Shown here piece after piece: positions 9,588 to 17,122 of a DNA stretch of 64,000 nucleotides. The DNA is from Halalkalicoccus sp. CGA53 (GTDB taxonomy: Archaea; Halobacteriota; Halobacteria; Halobacteriales; Halalkalicoccaceae): NCBI RefSeq assembly GCF_036429475.1, contig NZ_CP144125.1:3613521-3677520 (forward strand), written 5' to 3'. The first letter of the stretch is position 1, and the number at the start of each line of letters is the position of its first letter. The position numbers were made by a program, and so were the translations under genes. The notes under the pieces were generated by a model. It was given only the letters and a program-made list of their open reading frames with translations, was not told the DNA's origin and ran no database searches.

Positions 9588-9992
9588 ATGAGCGAGAGCG
9601 TCGTCGAGACGGCCGCCCACGGTGACGAAACCGTCCGGACCATCGAGGTGGTCTGTACGGGACACGTTCGGGACGCGGTGGGGAAGGGTCGGTTCGAGTT
9701 CGCGTTCGAGGGCGAGACCCTCAGGGGGTTCCTCGCCGCGTTCTTCGAGGAGTACCCGATCGAGGAGCTGTTGATCGCCGAGACGGAGGCGGAATCGACG
9801 GCTCACGGCTGGGCGCCGGCACCCGAGACGCTCCCGGGCACCTGGCGGAAGAACCCCGAGGGCGAACAGACCCGGACCTACGCGCGGGTGCTGGTCAACG
9901 GCCGGTTCAACGAGAACAGGGAGGGCTTCGACACCGAACTCCGCGAGGGAGACCGGGTCGCGCTGGTCTACCCGTTCATGTTCTGTTGCTGA
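9588..9992 (+). CDS. MoaD/ThiS-type beta-grasp protein with C-terminal Cys-Cys
   Basis: From the ATG at 9588 the product has 134 residues. An upstream in-frame ATG at 9543 adds 15. The N-terminal IEVVCTGHVRDAVGKG and FEGETLRGFLAAFFEEYP segments and the C-terminal ARVLVNGRFN and LREGDRVALVYPFMFCC segments follow the beta-grasp pattern of MoaD, ThiS and archaeal SAMPs. About 35 extra residues (AHGWAPAPETLPGTWRKNP and around) sit in the middle. Family members normally end in Gly-Gly, the thiocarboxylate or conjugation site; this one ends in Cys-Cys at the aligned place. It lies divergently next to cruF. It is not expected to be a standard sulfur carrier, and its job is unknown. Confidence 0.7.
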   Translation: MSESVVETAAHGDETVRTIEVVCTGHVRDAVGKGRFEFAFEGETLRGFLAAFFEEYPIEELLIAETEAESTAHGWAPAPETLPGTWRKNPEGEQTRTYARVLVNGRFNENREGFDTELREGDRVALVYPFMFCC

Positions 9993-10238
9993 TCGCGATC
10001 GGTAGGGAGATCCGTGATTCCGACTCGCTTCTGTTCTACGGCTGATACGGTGAGCGTGTGAGATACAGAGTGCGAATGCAACACGAGATCCAGTTCGGCC
10101 TGTGAATGTAGGGATCGGTCAGTCCAGAAGACACATTTGACGATGGGGATAGATTCAGAACGTAATTATCTGCTCTAGCCGTGTGTCCAACCCTAGCTGG
10201 AACGTACGTGCGGTCGTTTGTGATCCGGCTCGAAATAG

Positions 10239-11312
10239 TCAATCGGGGAGGATTTTCGGTAGTTGAACTCGCAGGAACTGGATGGTGACGACCATGATGA
10301 ACGGGCCGAGGAATATACCATACCACCCAAAAACTGCCGGTCCCAGGAGATATGCGAACATGACGAGCCCCGTGTGAAAGAGACGTCCGGAGAGGAAGGG
10401 CCGGACGTAAGTTCGGATGACGTTGTCGAAGATGATCCCCATCACAACGTAGAACACTATCGGGAACCAGATATATGTCACGTTTGTTTGGTATGCTACG
10501 AGAGTCAGGTAGAGAACAATCGCCCCATACAGCAGATTTCGACCGAGGAGTGGAACCACTGAGATCAGTCCAGTGGCAAAACCGAGAAGTATCGCGTGAG
10601 GGATCGCGAGACCTGGCGGAGCAACGAGATTCAACACGTTGTAGATGATTACGGCCACAATACTGATCACGATAATAGTGAGCGTATATCCGAAATAGAC
10701 CGAAGAGAGCCCCCGATCAACCGCTTTTAGATATTCGTACACGTTCGACTCCCTCGCTACAATGGTGGATCGGAACCAGGAAGCGATTCTTCGCTCGTCT
10801 CGAACCAGGAAAAACGCGAAGATGAATGTGATCAAGGCGTTGAACGCTTGCACAGTGAACGTCCCGACGAACCCGCTCACCAACGGAGCAAGCGTGGCGA
10901 GAGTCGGATCGCTCCGCAGGGCTTCTACGAACGCAGATAGTTCATCCTCGCTTGTGGGGAGAGTATCTATAGCAAGCCCTGGGAACAGCCTTTCGAACAG
11001 TCCTTCGACGTCCGTCGCCTCTATCGCTGCAAGCTCTGCGAGTAGTAAAACAACGAACACCCCCAGAACTGCGACGAATGGTAACATAATGAGACCGAGT
11101 GAAAGGAGAGCAGAGAGTCCCGGTGAAACACCCCGATGTCGAAGGCGTCTGGCAACTGGCCGGACGACGTAGTATAGGAAGATCCCCAACACAATCCACC
11201 CGAGGTAGGTGTGTAACGCCACAACGAGGACGAGAACGAGAACGAGCGCGAAAAGCCACCAGCCAGTCGTCCCAGCCAGCCCCTCGCCGTTCGATGAAAC
11301 GCTCCATCTCAT
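10239..11312 (-). CDS. AI-2E family (PerM-type) membrane transporter
   Basis: This 357-residue membrane protein has the layout of the AI-2E/PerM permease family: paired helices at the N-terminus (residues 15-60), a helix around residue 70-90, a soluble segment, and a C-terminal bundle with LLGFATGLISVVPLLGR and YLLGPAVFGWYGIFLGP motifs. Substrates of archaeal members are unknown; relatives export small signals, ions or auxin-like molecules. The ATG at 11312 is preferred over a GTG at 11321. Base composition here is clearly lower in GC than in the carotenoid genes on either side, suggesting later insertion between cruF and lyeJ. Confidence 0.85.
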   Translation of the reverse strand: MRWSVSSNGEGLAGTTGWWLFALVLVLVLVVALHTYLGWIVLGIFLYYVVRPVARRLRHRGVSPGLSALLSLGLIMLPFVAVLGVFVVLLLAELAAIEATDVEGLFERLFPGLAIDTLPTSEDELSAFVEALRSDPTLATLAPLVSGFVGTFTVQAFNALITFIFAFFLVRDERRIASWFRSTIVARESNVYEYLKAVDRGLSSVYFGYTLTIIVISIVAVIIYNVLNLVAPPGLAIPHAILLGFATGLISVVPLLGRNLLYGAIVLYLTLVAYQTNVTYIWFPIVFYVVMGIIFDNVIRTYVRPFLSGRLFHTGLVMFAYLLGPAVFGWYGIFLGPFIMVVTIQFLRVQLPKILPD

Positions 11313-11657
11313 GAGATTCACATATTTCGGTTTGAGCCCACATAAGCAGTATCAATCAACCCTCGGGCAATCGATCAGCGACGGCTCAGAAGCGGACAGC
11401 GGTCCTCAACTGAGGTTATTCGAGCGTATTAGAAACAGAGTGGTGTTCGATCAGGGTATATTTAGGGTGTGGCTTCTATCCCGTTCTGTAAGCATCTGAT
11501 CTCGTCGATTATCTTATTTCAGATAAGAGATAATCCGCACCCCCGTGCTGGATACATCTCTATGTCTTGCAGGCCAACCTCAGCGTGTCAGATTAATATA
11601 GAGTGGAATGGTCGTGGGAACCAGAGGTCCCAGTAGTAACCGTTCCGGTCCTCGACA
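11313..11657. other. AT-rich intergenic stretch between permease and lyeJ
   Basis: This 345-base gap has no convincing coding frame. It contains several AT-rich patches, including GATTATCTTATTTCAGATAAGAGATAATC around 11508-11535, part of which is an inverted repeat (CTTATTTCAGATAAG). It holds the promoter of the leftward permease gene and the 3' end of lyeJ. I see no RNA gene in it. Confidence 0.5.
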
Positions 11658-12494
11658 TCAACCGTGGACGAGCACCCAGAGCCCGCCCATCGTGAGTAGC
11701 ATCCCTACCAGGGTGTTGAGCGCCGGGAACCACCAGTACGCGCGTTCGACGTCGATCGGAGAGAGCGCGATCAGCGCGACGAACGGGACGTATATCGAAA
11801 AGAGCGCGCCGAGTCGGGGGTCGAGCAGGGCGAACGAGAGAGCCGCGAGCGCCCAGCAGACCGCACAGTAGACGTACGTACGGGACTCGCCGAGTGCGGT
11901 CGCCGTGGTCCGGATCCCCGCCCGCCGGTCGGGGACGATGTCCGGAACGGCGCTGAAGGTGTGCATCGCCATTGTCCAGAGCCACGCACCCGCGACCGCG
12001 AGCGCCGGTGGGTGGCTCCCGGCGACCGCCGCGTAGGCCGCTGCGCCGGGCATCAGGTAGAGCCCGTTCGAGACCGAATCGAGGAGTGGGGTGGTCTTGA
12101 ACCGGAGCGGGGGCGCGCTGTACTGGATCCCCAGGACGTAGAACCCGGCGAGCCAGACGAGCGATTCGAGCGGGAGGAAGGGGACGAGCGCGAGCCCCGA
12201 GAGCGCGCACAGCCCGACCGCCCGGAGGACGACCGGTTCCCCCTCGAACCTGACCTCTCTGCCCGCTTTCTTCGGGTTCTCCTCGTCGACGTCGCTGTCG
12301 AAGATATCGTTCACACCGTACAAGAGGACGTTCGCGGGGAGCAGGAAGAACGCGAAGAGCGCGAGCGTCGTGGGGGTGACCAGCTCCGCGGTCGCGGAGG
12401 CGCCGTAGGCGACGCCGACGGCGACCGGGCCGGCGAGGTAGAGCCAGAACCGTGGTCGGGAGAGCTCGAACAGGTAGTGGAGACGGCCGTCCAT
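11658..12494 (-). CDS. lyeJ: Lycopene elongase (UbiA-type prenyltransferase)
   Basis: This 278-residue UbiA-superfamily protein has about eight helices. The prenyl-diphosphate site is NDIFDSDVDEENPKK (near residues 65-80), and a second acidic motif DIVPDRRAGI lies near residue 180. In haloarchaea this enzyme (also called Lbr) adds C5 units to lycopene and starts hydration, the first bacterioruberin-specific step. It begins three nucleotides after the crtD stop, so the two form a crtD-lyeJ operon read leftward. The cruF gene normally following this pair is displaced by more than 2 kb. Confidence 0.9.
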   Translation of the reverse strand: MDGRLHYLFELSRPRFWLYLAGPVAVGVAYGASATAELVTPTTLALFAFFLLPANVLLYGVNDIFDSDVDEENPKKAGREVRFEGEPVVLRAVGLCALSGLALVPFLPLESLVWLAGFYVLGIQYSAPPLRFKTTPLLDSVSNGLYLMPGAAAYAAVAGSHPPALAVAGAWLWTMAMHTFSAVPDIVPDRRAGIRTTATALGESRTYVYCAVCWALAALSFALLDPRLGALFSIYVPFVALIALSPIDVERAYWWFPALNTLVGMLLTMGGLWVLVHG

Positions 12495-12497
12495 CGG

Positions 12498-14072
12498 TCA
12501 GTCGTCGCTCGGGACCCGTCTCGAACCGGTCGTCGCGTGGTCCTCGATCACCGCGTTCGCGGTGTGCTCGCCGCTGATCACGCACATCGGAACGCCGATC
12601 CCGGGCGTGGTGTAGGAGCCGGTGAAGTAGAGGCCGGGGAGCTGCTTCGAACGGTGGGGCGGACGGAAGACCGCGGTCTGTCGCAGCGTGTGTGCCATCC
12701 CGAGCGCCGTCCCTCGGTAGCTGTTGTAGCGCTCGGCGAACTCCGAGACCGAGAAGAGCTCCTCGAGGACGATCCGATCGCGGAGGTCACAGCCGGTGTT
12801 CTCGGCGATGTCCGCGAGGACGAGATCGCGGTACCACTCCCGTACTGCGGGACTGTCGTCTAAGTCGGGTGCGATCGGCACCAGCACGAACAGGTTCGAG
12901 TGACCCGCCGGCGCGACCGTGTCGTCGGTCTTCGAGGGGACACAGAGGTAGTACGCCGGGTCGTCCGGCCAGGCCGGCCGGTCGAAGATCGTCGCGAAGT
13001 GTTCCTCCCAGTCGGTCGGGAGGACGAGCGTGTGGTGGGCGAGCTCCTCGACGTCGCCCTTGACGCCGAGGTAGAGCAGGAACGCCGAGGGGGCGTAGGT
13101 GCGTGACTCCCAGTACTCCGCGTCGTACCCCCGCTTTTCCGGCGGGAGCAGCTCCTGTTCGGTGTGGGCGTAGTCGGCGTCACTCACGACCAGGTCGGGG
13201 AGGAACTCGCCGCGCTCGCCGTCGGTCTCGACGCGAAAGCCGCCCGCTCTCCCCTCGATCGCCGTCACCGGGTGATCGGTGTGGTAGGTGACGCCGAGTT
13301 CCTCCCCCAGAGAGACGAAGCCGTCGACGACGCCGCCGATGCCGCCCTCGGGGTAGTGGACGCCGAGGTTGAAGTCGACGTGGCTCATCAGGTTGTAGAG
13401 CGCCGGTGTGTTGTTCGGCGACCCCCCGAGGAAGACGAGGGTGTACTGCATGATCTGCTGGAGCTTCGGGTGCGAGAAGTACTCCTCGACGTGCTCTTGC
13501 ATCGAGCCGATCAGCGTGACGCCGCGGGCGTTTCGCAACACGTCGGGATCGACCCAGTCGCGAAACCGGGGGCGGTCCGTGTAGACGAAGTGTTCCATGC
13601 CGATCTCGTACGTCCGGTGGCTCTCCTCGAGGTAGGCCTCGAGCGCCTCGCCCGCACCCGCTTCGTACTCCTCGAACAGCGCCTTCGAGCGTTCGAGATC
13701 CGGCGTAATGTCCACCGAGTCACCGCCTGCTCGCGACCCTCGCTCGCTCGCATCGTCCGCTGAGCTCCGGTCCGCGCCCTCTTTGAAGAAGATGCGATAG
13801 TGCGGATCGAGATGCGTGAGCGAGTAGTAGTCCTCGGGCGAACGGTCGAACTGTGAGAAAAAGCGCTCGAAGACGTCGGGCATGAGATACCACGAGGGAC
13901 CCATGTCGAAACGGAAGCCGTCGCGTTCGAGGCGGCTCGCCCGGCCGCCGAGCTGGTCGTTCTTCTCGACGACCTCGACCGTCGCGCCGGCGTCGGCTAA
14001 GTAACACGCGGTCGAGAGGCCGCCGAAGCCCCCGCCGATCACGACGATCCGCTCCCCCGAGAGTCCGGTCAT
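12498..14072 (-). CDS. crtD: Carotenoid 3,4-desaturase / phytoene desaturase family
   Basis: This 524-residue FAD-dependent CrtI-family enzyme has an N-terminal Rossmann motif VIGGGFGGLSTACYLA and the adjacent EVVEKNDQLGGRA, followed by RFDMGPSWYLMPDVFE. The family FAD-binding C-terminus reads LYFTGSYTTPGIGVPM. Directly upstream of lyeJ, this is the place of crtD, the 3,4-desaturase of the bacterioruberin pathway. The paralogous phytoene desaturase CrtI cannot be fully excluded by motif alone. An acidic, Ser/Asp-rich insertion (around residues 100-125) looks like a surface loop. A TATA box sits 25 nt upstream. Confidence 0.88.
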   Translation of the reverse strand: MTGLSGERIVVIGGGFGGLSTACYLADAGATVEVVEKNDQLGGRASRLERDGFRFDMGPSWYLMPDVFERFFSQFDRSPEDYYSLTHLDPHYRIFFKEGADRSSADDASERGSRAGGDSVDITPDLERSKALFEEYEAGAGEALEAYLEESHRTYEIGMEHFVYTDRPRFRDWVDPDVLRNARGVTLIGSMQEHVEEYFSHPKLQQIMQYTLVFLGGSPNNTPALYNLMSHVDFNLGVHYPEGGIGGVVDGFVSLGEELGVTYHTDHPVTAIEGRAGGFRVETDGERGEFLPDLVVSDADYAHTEQELLPPEKRGYDAEYWESRTYAPSAFLLYLGVKGDVEELAHHTLVLPTDWEEHFATIFDRPAWPDDPAYYLCVPSKTDDTVAPAGHSNLFVLVPIAPDLDDSPAVREWYRDLVLADIAENTGCDLRDRIVLEELFSVSEFAERYNSYRGTALGMAHTLRQTAVFRPPHRSKQLPGLYFTGSYTTPGIGVPMCVISGEHTANAVIEDHATTGSRRVPSDD

Positions 14073-14091
14073 GGCGTGTCTTCGGACCGAC

Positions 14092-14104
14092 GCGTATAAA
14101 ATCC
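14092..14104 (-). promoter_or_regulatory. TATA box of the crtD-lyeJ operon
   Basis: On the minus strand a GATTTTATAC element is centred about 26 nt upstream of the crtD ATG, the usual distance for haloarchaeal leaderless transcripts. The surrounding sequence is GC-rich, so the box stands out. Confidence 0.6.
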
Positions 14105-14159
14105 GGCCGATACGGGCGGGACCCTCGCTCTTTACGGCCCGTGCGCCCTCGTTCCCTCC

Positions 14160-14852
14160 ATGGACGGGACGACGGCAGTCGTGACGGGTGCGAGCCGGGG
14201 CGTCGGCGAGGCGGTCGCGCGGGCGCTCGCGGTGGAGGGAGCGACCGTGATCTGCTGTTCGCGCGACGGCGAGGAGATCGAGGCGGTCGCCGGTTCGATC
14301 GCCGACTCGGGGGGGTCAGCGGTCGGGATGCGTGCGGACGTGCGCGACGAGTTCGACGTCGAGCGGCTGATGGAGACCGCCGCACGCGAGGGCGGCGAGG
14401 GGATCGACCTGGTGGTCGCGAACGCGGGCGTCTACCACGGCGAGACGGGGGAGACGCCGCTCGGGGAGGAGAGCTACACCGTCTTCGACGACACCCTCCG
14501 GACGAACCTTCGGGGGGTGTTCTCGACGATCAGGGAGTCGCTCGGCCACCTCGCGGACGACGCCCGCGTGCTCGTCCCGACCGGGTCGGTCGCCCGCGAG
14601 CCGAAACCCGGCATCGGCGCCTACGCGGTGTCGAAAGCCGGCGCCGAGGCGGTGATGCGCGGGTTCGCCGTCGAGGACGGCGTGGCGGTCGGCTGTCTCG
14701 ATCTGGGACTGGTGGATACCGATCTGACGGGGAGCGGCGGCCGTGAGCCGGAGGACGTCGCGCCGATGTTCGTCTGGGCGGCGGGGCTCGAAGCGGGGAA
14801 ACTGAACGGAGAGACCCTCGGCCTGCGCGAGTGGCGACGGGCGACGCGGTAG
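14160..14852 (+). CDS. Short-chain dehydrogenase/reductase
   Basis: This 230-residue classical SDR has the cofactor motif TGASRGVGEA (residues 9-18), the NAG motif VVANAG around residue 88, a catalytic serine in PTGS and the YAVSK catalytic pair around residues 158-162. The family oxidises or reduces alcohols, ketones or sugars with NAD(P). Arg at the end of the first motif and CSRD after the second strand suggest NADP(H) preference. The gene is divergent from crtD, sharing the intergenic space with its promoter. Its substrate is unknown. Confidence 0.88.
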   Translation: MDGTTAVVTGASRGVGEAVARALAVEGATVICCSRDGEEIEAVAGSIADSGGSAVGMRADVRDEFDVERLMETAAREGGEGIDLVVANAGVYHGETGETPLGEESYTVFDDTLRTNLRGVFSTIRESLGHLADDARVLVPTGSVAREPKPGIGAYAVSKAGAEAVMRGFAVEDGVAVGCLDLGLVDTDLTGSGGREPEDVAPMFVWAAGLEAGKLNGETLGLREWRRATR

Positions 14853-14966
14853 CTCGGAGGGATCGTCGTCGAATCCCCTCGTCCTTCGGTCGCGAACCGA
14901 ACGGTACACCTCATGTACTCGAGAGACCCGAATGGCTACGACCATCCCGAGTTGCTGCGACGATCC

Positions 14967-15284
14967 CTATCGGTCCCGGTCCGTCCGGTCGGGATCCGCG
15001 TCGAGGTGTTCCTCCGCGAACTCCGAGAGCGACTCCCAGTCGACGGACTCGCCGATCGAGGCGAGCGCGTCCCCGAGGCTCTCCCCGGGGTCGAGTTCGC
15101 GCTCGGTCTCGCCGGGGACGATCCGCTCGTTCCGTTCGTCGATCTCGCCCCGGGTCAGCTCGTCGGTCGTCGGGTTGTAGAGCATCGCGACGCCCTCGCC
15201 GGCGACACCCAGGTACCGGGTTTCGCCCCCGTCGACCGGCCACTCGTCGTACCGGTACGCGTGGTTCGGATCGTCTCGACCCAT
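14967..15284 (-). CDS. Hypothetical acidic haloarchaeal protein, 105 residues
   Basis: The product is small, soluble and strongly acidic, as expected for a real haloarchaeal cytoplasmic protein: ERNERIVPGETERELDPGES in the middle and LSEFAEEHLDADPDRTDRDR at the C-terminus. No domain was recognised. It is followed on the same strand by an upstream-lying YkgJ-like gene at 15338, 53 nt apart, so the two may be co-transcribed. Confidence 0.65.
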   Translation of the reverse strand: MGRDDPNHAYRYDEWPVDGGETRYLGVAGEGVAMLYNPTTDELTRGEIDERNERIVPGETERELDPGESLGDALASIGESVDWESLSEFAEEHLDADPDRTDRDR

Positions 15285-15337
15285 GTCGGCCCGTCGGCTG
15301 GAGGCCGGAGGAAGCCCTGGCCTTCACGTGCCGGCGA

Positions 15338-15844
15338 TCAGAGTTCGCGGTAGCTGTCGGGGTTCGGAAGCTCCCAGAGCTGCGGCGGGAGGAACTCGGG
15401 GAGGACGTCGATCAGGCGGCGTTCGCTCACGTCGAGACCCTCGCAGTGTTCGGGCGCGCTCTCTCTCAGTCCGACGTGGATCTCGCCGTCCTCGCGGCGG
15501 ACCGAGAGCGGGTAGACCGAACAGCGCGTCGGCTTCCAGTCGGCCTCGGCGTGGAGCGCACAGAGACCGTCCTCCCGGAGGAACCCACAGGCCTGTCCGT
15601 CCGCCGCGGCGTGGGCCTCGCGTGCTTTCGGCTCGCGCGTGACGAAACGCTCGCCCCGAACCGTGGTCGTGGTTTCCGCGAGGTTCGCGTGCTCGGCCAG
15701 CGCGTACGTATCCTCCTCGTAGAGCATGACCCCGTGGTGACAGCACCAGGTACACGAGTCGACGCACTCAAAGGTGGTCTCCGGGTCGAACTCGACGACC
15801 GCCTCCCTCCCGGGGTGGACCTCGACGCGTCGGGGTTCGTTCAC
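15338..15844 (-). CDS. YkgJ-family cysteine cluster protein
   Basis: The protein carries a set of conserved cysteines: ECVDSCTWCCHHG, CGFLREDGLCALH, TRCSVYPL and a final EHCEGL. This is the YkgJ / putative zinc- or iron-binding cluster pattern. Function of the family is not established. The open frame extends upstream to 16033, but residues before the cluster domain are atypical and overlap the divergent secreted-protein gene. I therefore use the GTG at 15844, giving 168 residues starting VNEPRRVEVHPG. Confidence 0.78.
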   Translation of the reverse strand: MNEPRRVEVHPGREAVVEFDPETTFECVDSCTWCCHHGVMLYEEDTYALAEHANLAETTTTVRGERFVTREPKAREAHAAADGQACGFLREDGLCALHAEADWKPTRCSVYPLSVRREDGEIHVGLRESAPEHCEGLDVSERRLIDVLPEFLPPQLWELPNPDSYREL

Positions 15845-15947
15845 GCCCTCGTCCAGGTGACCGGTCGGCAAAAGCCCCGCGCCCGCGTCCGGTCCGGCCG
15901 CCTGCAGAGAGGAGTAGTGAAGTCGCTCGAGCGTGAACTCACCACCG

Positions 15948-16640
15948 ATGGACGACGAGGAGTGTCGCGTAGACGAGACGCGGCGTCGGACGCTCCGTGG
16001 TATCGGCGCGACGGTCGGCGGGCTCGCCCTCACGAACGGACTCTCACCCGCGAGCGCGCGGTCGGGCGGTCCGGTTCTGATCGGCCCCGACGGCGAAGTG
16101 CGTCCGGAGGACGTCGAGGCGGCGATCAGAACCGACGGGGGGAATCGGGTCGAGAACGGCGAGGCCGACGCGCGATATCTGGAGCTGATCCGGGAGGCGA
16201 CCGAACTCCGGGCGAACAGCGAGTCGACGATGGACAGCGACGCGATCCGGGCGGTCCTCAGGGAGCGAAACGAGGGGTTCCGGTCGGACCTGGTCTTCTT
16301 CGCCGCGAGCGACTTCGGGAGCCCGCAGGTGTTCGTCCCCGAGGGGTTCGAAGAGCGAGACGAGCGGCTGAACGCAGTCCTCGACCGGATCCACGAACAG
16401 AAGTGGCGCGCCGACAGCCAGCCGCTCCGGTCGGTCCGGGACGAGGTGTTCGAGCGGGTCCCCGGGATCCACCAGGGGCTGGCAGCGCTCTGTCACGCGG
16501 ACGGCACCGCCGACTACGACATCGTCTACGGCTGGCACGGCGTCTACAACTTCTATACGATCCGGCAGGTCGTTGGGCTGGTCGACTGGGTGACGAACGC
16601 CGACGACCGCTGGCGCGAGCACCTCCACTTCGAGTACTGA
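15948..16640 (+). CDS. Tat-exported hypothetical protein
   Basis: The N-terminus reads DETRRRTLRGIGATVGGLAL, a twin-arginine-like signal followed by a short hydrophobic stretch and small residues before a likely cleavage near ASARSG. The mature part (about 190 residues) is soluble and acidic, with EKW-like and YDIVYGWHGVYNFYTIRQVVG segments near the C-terminus. No family was recognised. The start at 15948 (MDDEE) is preferred; 15933 is also possible. It is divergent from the YkgJ-like gene. Confidence 0.72.
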   Translation: MDDEECRVDETRRRTLRGIGATVGGLALTNGLSPASARSGGPVLIGPDGEVRPEDVEAAIRTDGGNRVENGEADARYLELIREATELRANSESTMDSDAIRAVLRERNEGFRSDLVFFAASDFGSPQVFVPEGFEERDERLNAVLDRIHEQKWRADSQPLRSVRDEVFERVPGIHQGLAALCHADGTADYDIVYGWHGVYNFYTIRQVVGLVDWVTNADDRWREHLHFEY

Positions 16641-16712
16641 CCCGATCGCCCGGGTAATGACGACCGGGCGGGCCATCCCAAACGTTTTACTGGCGCTGTG
16701 TGAGAGGGAGTC

Positions 16713-17042
16713 GTGACTACTCTCGACACCCTCTTCGACCTCCTTCGGTCCGAGCGTCGCCGTCACGTCCTCTATCATCTCAACGAGCAGAAGGGAGAGG
16801 TGCCGGTCGAAGAGGTCGTGGCCGCCGTCACCGCGGAGGAGACCGACGGGTCGCCCTCGCCCGGGGAGTTCGAGGAGGTCGAGGTGTCGCTCAGACACGT
16901 CCATCTCCCGAAGGCCGCGGAGGCAGAGTTCATCGAGTACGACCGCGAGGAAGGGCTCATCCAGGTGAGCGGCACGCCGCCCGGCTACGACGCGATCGTC
17001 ACCATCGCGGAAGTGATCGACGCGACCGACGGCGTCGACTGA
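16713..17042 (+). CDS. DUF7344-type winged-helix protein
   Basis: This 109-residue protein begins with a GTG. The helix-turn-helix region LFDLLRSERRRHVLYHLNEQ (residues 7-26), an acidic spacer and the SLRHVHLPKAAEAEFIEYD segment (around residues 60-78) match the small haloarchaeal DUF7344 winged-helix regulators. A second member lies at 61396-61716. Such genes usually regulate nearby loci, but no target is evident. A TATA-like ACGTTTTAC sits about 30 nt upstream of the start. Confidence 0.75.
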   Translation: MTTLDTLFDLLRSERRRHVLYHLNEQKGEVPVEEVVAAVTAEETDGSPSPGEFEEVEVSLRHVHLPKAAEAEFIEYDREEGLIQVSGTPPGYDAIVTIAEVIDATDGVD

Positions 17043-17122
17043 TACCGTCGGGTGTCCGTTGGGAGAGGTAGCGCGCACCGTGATACCGAGAAGCATCACA
17101 CGGTCAACAGACCACGGTACGG

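Noticed and set aside
15845-16033. Upstream extension of the YkgJ-like protein
   Set aside because: The added residues are Ser/Arg-rich, overlap the divergent Tat-exported gene, and include no ATG just before the conserved block.
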